Positions 62,541 through 64,000 of a stretch of 64,000 nucleotides of DNA are shown here, piece by piece. The notes under the pieces were generated by a model, which was not told where the DNA came from, did no database searches, and saw only the letters and a list, made by a program, of their open reading frames with translations. The DNA comes from Neokomagataea tanensis (GTDB taxonomy: Bacteria > Pseudomonadota > Alphaproteobacteria > Acetobacterales > Acetobacteraceae), in the NCBI RefSeq assembly GCF_006542335.1, contig NZ_CP032485.1, positions 846,001 through 910,000 of the forward strand. Reading direction: 5' to 3'. The translations under genes and the position numbers were made by a program. How positions within the stretch are numbered: position 1 is the stretch's first letter; each line of letters begins with the position of its first letter.

Positions 62541-64000
62541 TTATGGCTGCACAGCCCGCAGTACATACCCTGTCAGGCTCCCGCTAGCCTCTTCTTCACT
62601 CAGATCCGCCGCTAAACGAAGTTCGGGCTCCAATGGCGCTTCATACGGTGCAGATACTCCCGTAAATTCCGCAATCTTCCCCGAACGCGCTGCAGCATAT
62701 AAGCCTTTGGGGTCGCGCGTTTCACAAGTTTCCAGCGGTGTGTCCACGAATACCTCATGGAAACCTTCACCAATAATCCGGCGTGCCTGCTCCCGATCTT
62801 CCCGCAACGGTGAGACCAGTGCAACCACCACAACTTGGCCGCTTTCTGCCAAGATTTTCGCTACATGCGCCGCGCGGCGGATATTCTCCCGTCGGTCTTC
62901 CGGTGAAAAGCCAAGATCGCTGCACAAACCAGCGCGCAGAGTATCACCATCAAGAACTGTCGCCTGCACACCTTGCTCTGTTAAAGCCAACTCTGCCGCG
63001 CGTGCGACAGTGCTTTTGCCAGAGCCTGGAAGGCCCGTCAGCCAGAACACTCCGTTACGGTGCCCGCGCGCACGTTGTTGTGCCTCAGCAGATACGCGAC
63101 TTCCCGTCGGATGAATGGCCAAGACCCCCTCATCCAGCTCCGCTTCTCCAATAAGCGGCGCGCCACCAACAATGCGTTGGAAACGGTCCACCAGTACACC
63201 GCGCCCATCACCCAAACCCGGCGTAAAAGCATCGAACAATAACGCATGTGACGCAGCGAGCGTGACCTCCGCAAAGCCGTCGGGCTGGACGATGTCTCCC
63301 GGCCCCATGCTGAGATCGTCTAGGTCTACCACTGCGTCAATCGACGCTACCGTGACGTCATGCTCGGCTGTGGCTAGACGTAAGGTAAAGCTCTCACCAA
63401 CACGCAAGGGTTCCCCCCGCAACCAGAACAAGCGCGTGCGCAGCCGTGCGGATTTAATCGGCGCGTTCTCGCTTTGCCCGGCGGGGAAGAGCAAATCGCC
63501 ACGGTCAGGCACCAGATCCGGCTCCAGACGCAGCGCAATGGACTCTCCTGCCCCTGCTACAGGATGCTCAGGCGCATGCCAACGGCAAACCTCTGCAACA
63601 GTAGCGACCTGCCCTTGCACACCTATTGCCAGCTTATCGCCCTGACGCACTGTACCGCGTTCAATGCGCCCAGCGACATAACGCACACCGTCAAAACGGT
63701 ACACATCCTGCACTGGCATACGGAAGGGTAACGCCAAGCGTGGAGCCGGTGGCTGCACATTTGACAGCGCTTCAACCAGCGTGGGCCCTTTGTACCAAGC
63801 AGAACGCTCAGAGCGGCTAGCAATGTTATCACCATCGCGCGCAGACGCAGGCACAACTGCTTCCACGGTAATCTCTAACCGACCCAATAGCTGGCGGACG
63901 TCACTTTCTGCCTGAGCAATCTGCGCTTCATCAAAGCCCAGCATATCGGCTTTATTCAACAACACGATCACATGGCGAATACCGATCAAACGCAGCAAGA
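62541..64000 (-). CDS. cysNC: bifunctional sulfate adenylyltransferase subunit 1/adenylylsulfate kinase, 3' part
   Basis: About 485 C-terminal residues; the frame is open to the right edge, so the start lies outside. The visible part begins in the EF-Tu-like GTPase domain (guanine-specific LLNKADML), followed by the beta-barrel domains (about residues 90-290). The APS kinase domain starts at about residue 315 with GVFWLTGLPGSGKSTVARA and includes VLDGDTLRAGL, RRAAHVAKI and DPKGLYAAARSG. It activates sulfate to APS and then PAPS for cysteine synthesis or sulfation. CysD would be expected upstream, beyond the window. Confidence 0.95.
   Translation of the reverse strand, partial: LLRLIGIRHVIVLLNKADMLGFDEAQIAQAESDVRQLLGRLEITVEAVVPASARDGDNIASRSERSAWYKGPTLVEALSNVQPPAPRLALPFRMPVQDVYRFDGVRYVAGRIERGTVRQGDKLAIGVQGQVATVAEVCRWHAPEHPVAGAGESIALRLEPDLVPDRGDLLFPAGQSENAPIKSARLRTRLFWLRGEPLRVGESFTLRLATAEHDVTVASIDAVVDLDDLSMGPGDIVQPDGFAEVTLAASHALLFDAFTPGLGDGRGVLVDRFQRIVGGAPLIGEAELDEGVLAIHPTGSRVSAEAQQRARGHRNGVFWLTGLPGSGKSTVARAAELALTEQGVQATVLDGDTLRAGLCSDLGFSPEDRRENIRRAAHVAKILAESGQVVVVALVSPLREDREQARRIIGEGFHEVFVDTPLETCETRDPKGLYAAARSGKIAEFTGVSAPYEAPLEPELRLAADLSEEEASGSLTGYVLRAVQP

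Noticed and set aside
1..64000. Insertion sequences, prophage or integrase genes
   Set aside because: No transposase, integrase or phage-type protein is seen in any convincing frame.

Overview
The window looks like a chromosome segment of an acetic acid bacterium (Acetobacteraceae, Alphaproteobacteria). The main pointers are a bacterial pyruvate decarboxylase, an F0-only ATP synthase operon (atpI-B-E-F'-F), a Hint-domain secreted-type protein, membrane-type FAD sugar/alcohol dehydrogenase subunits and a DUF2155/MlaD cluster. Genus is not resolved. I saw no rRNA gene, complete tRNA, insertion sequence or CRISPR array.

Layout. 1-1.8 kb: the 3' part of sucA, closed by a strong hairpin. 1.9-11.7 kb: a cell-surface region with an RgpF-like glycosyltransferase, two large two-domain glycosyltransferases whose first domains are paralogous, a Ser/Thr/Asn-rich beta-roll protein of the type I-secreted kind and a Hint-domain protein. 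11.8-25 kb: housekeeping genes nadE (frameshifted), dsbB, a DUF2155/small protein/mlaD operon, an orphan TSCPD-domain protein, the F0 ATP synthase genes, two lipid-linked-sugar glycosyltransferases, ubiK, lgt and pgeF. 25-30.4 kb: catalase, pyruvate decarboxylase and etfBA.

30.4-50.9 kb is the most distinctive part. It is a catabolic regulon of the hydroxyproline type: a proline racemase-family epimerase, two DHDPS-family lyases, three aldehyde dehydrogenases, an enolase-superfamily dehydratase, two GMC flavoprotein dehydrogenases (one with a gluconate dehydrogenase subunit 3-like partner), an MFS transporter, a TonB receptor, a secreted GH13 glucosidase and one FCD-type GntR regulator. A palindrome with core GTATAC in AT-rich flanks recurs upstream of nearly every transcription unit here, and also upstream of etfBA. 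The plausible flow is epimerisation of hydroxyproline, oxidation, deamination by the LhpC-like lyase and oxidation of 2-oxoglutarate semialdehyde to 2-oxoglutarate. No classical D-hydroxyproline oxidase gene is visible.

51-64 kb: an unknown exported protein, pstS and a porin that diverge from two Pho-box-like sites, UDP-glucose dehydrogenase, a sugar porter, a second MFS exporter, a cation/proton antiporter, an Fe-S photolyase, a PhnA-type zinc-ribbon protein and the 3' part of cysNC.

Quality note: three genes are broken or mis-started by frameshifts, and each is repaired by adding one base to a homopolymer (A9, C5, G5). One of the genes is normally essential (nadE), so base-calling errors are likely, although phase variation of the glycosyltransferase cannot be excluded.
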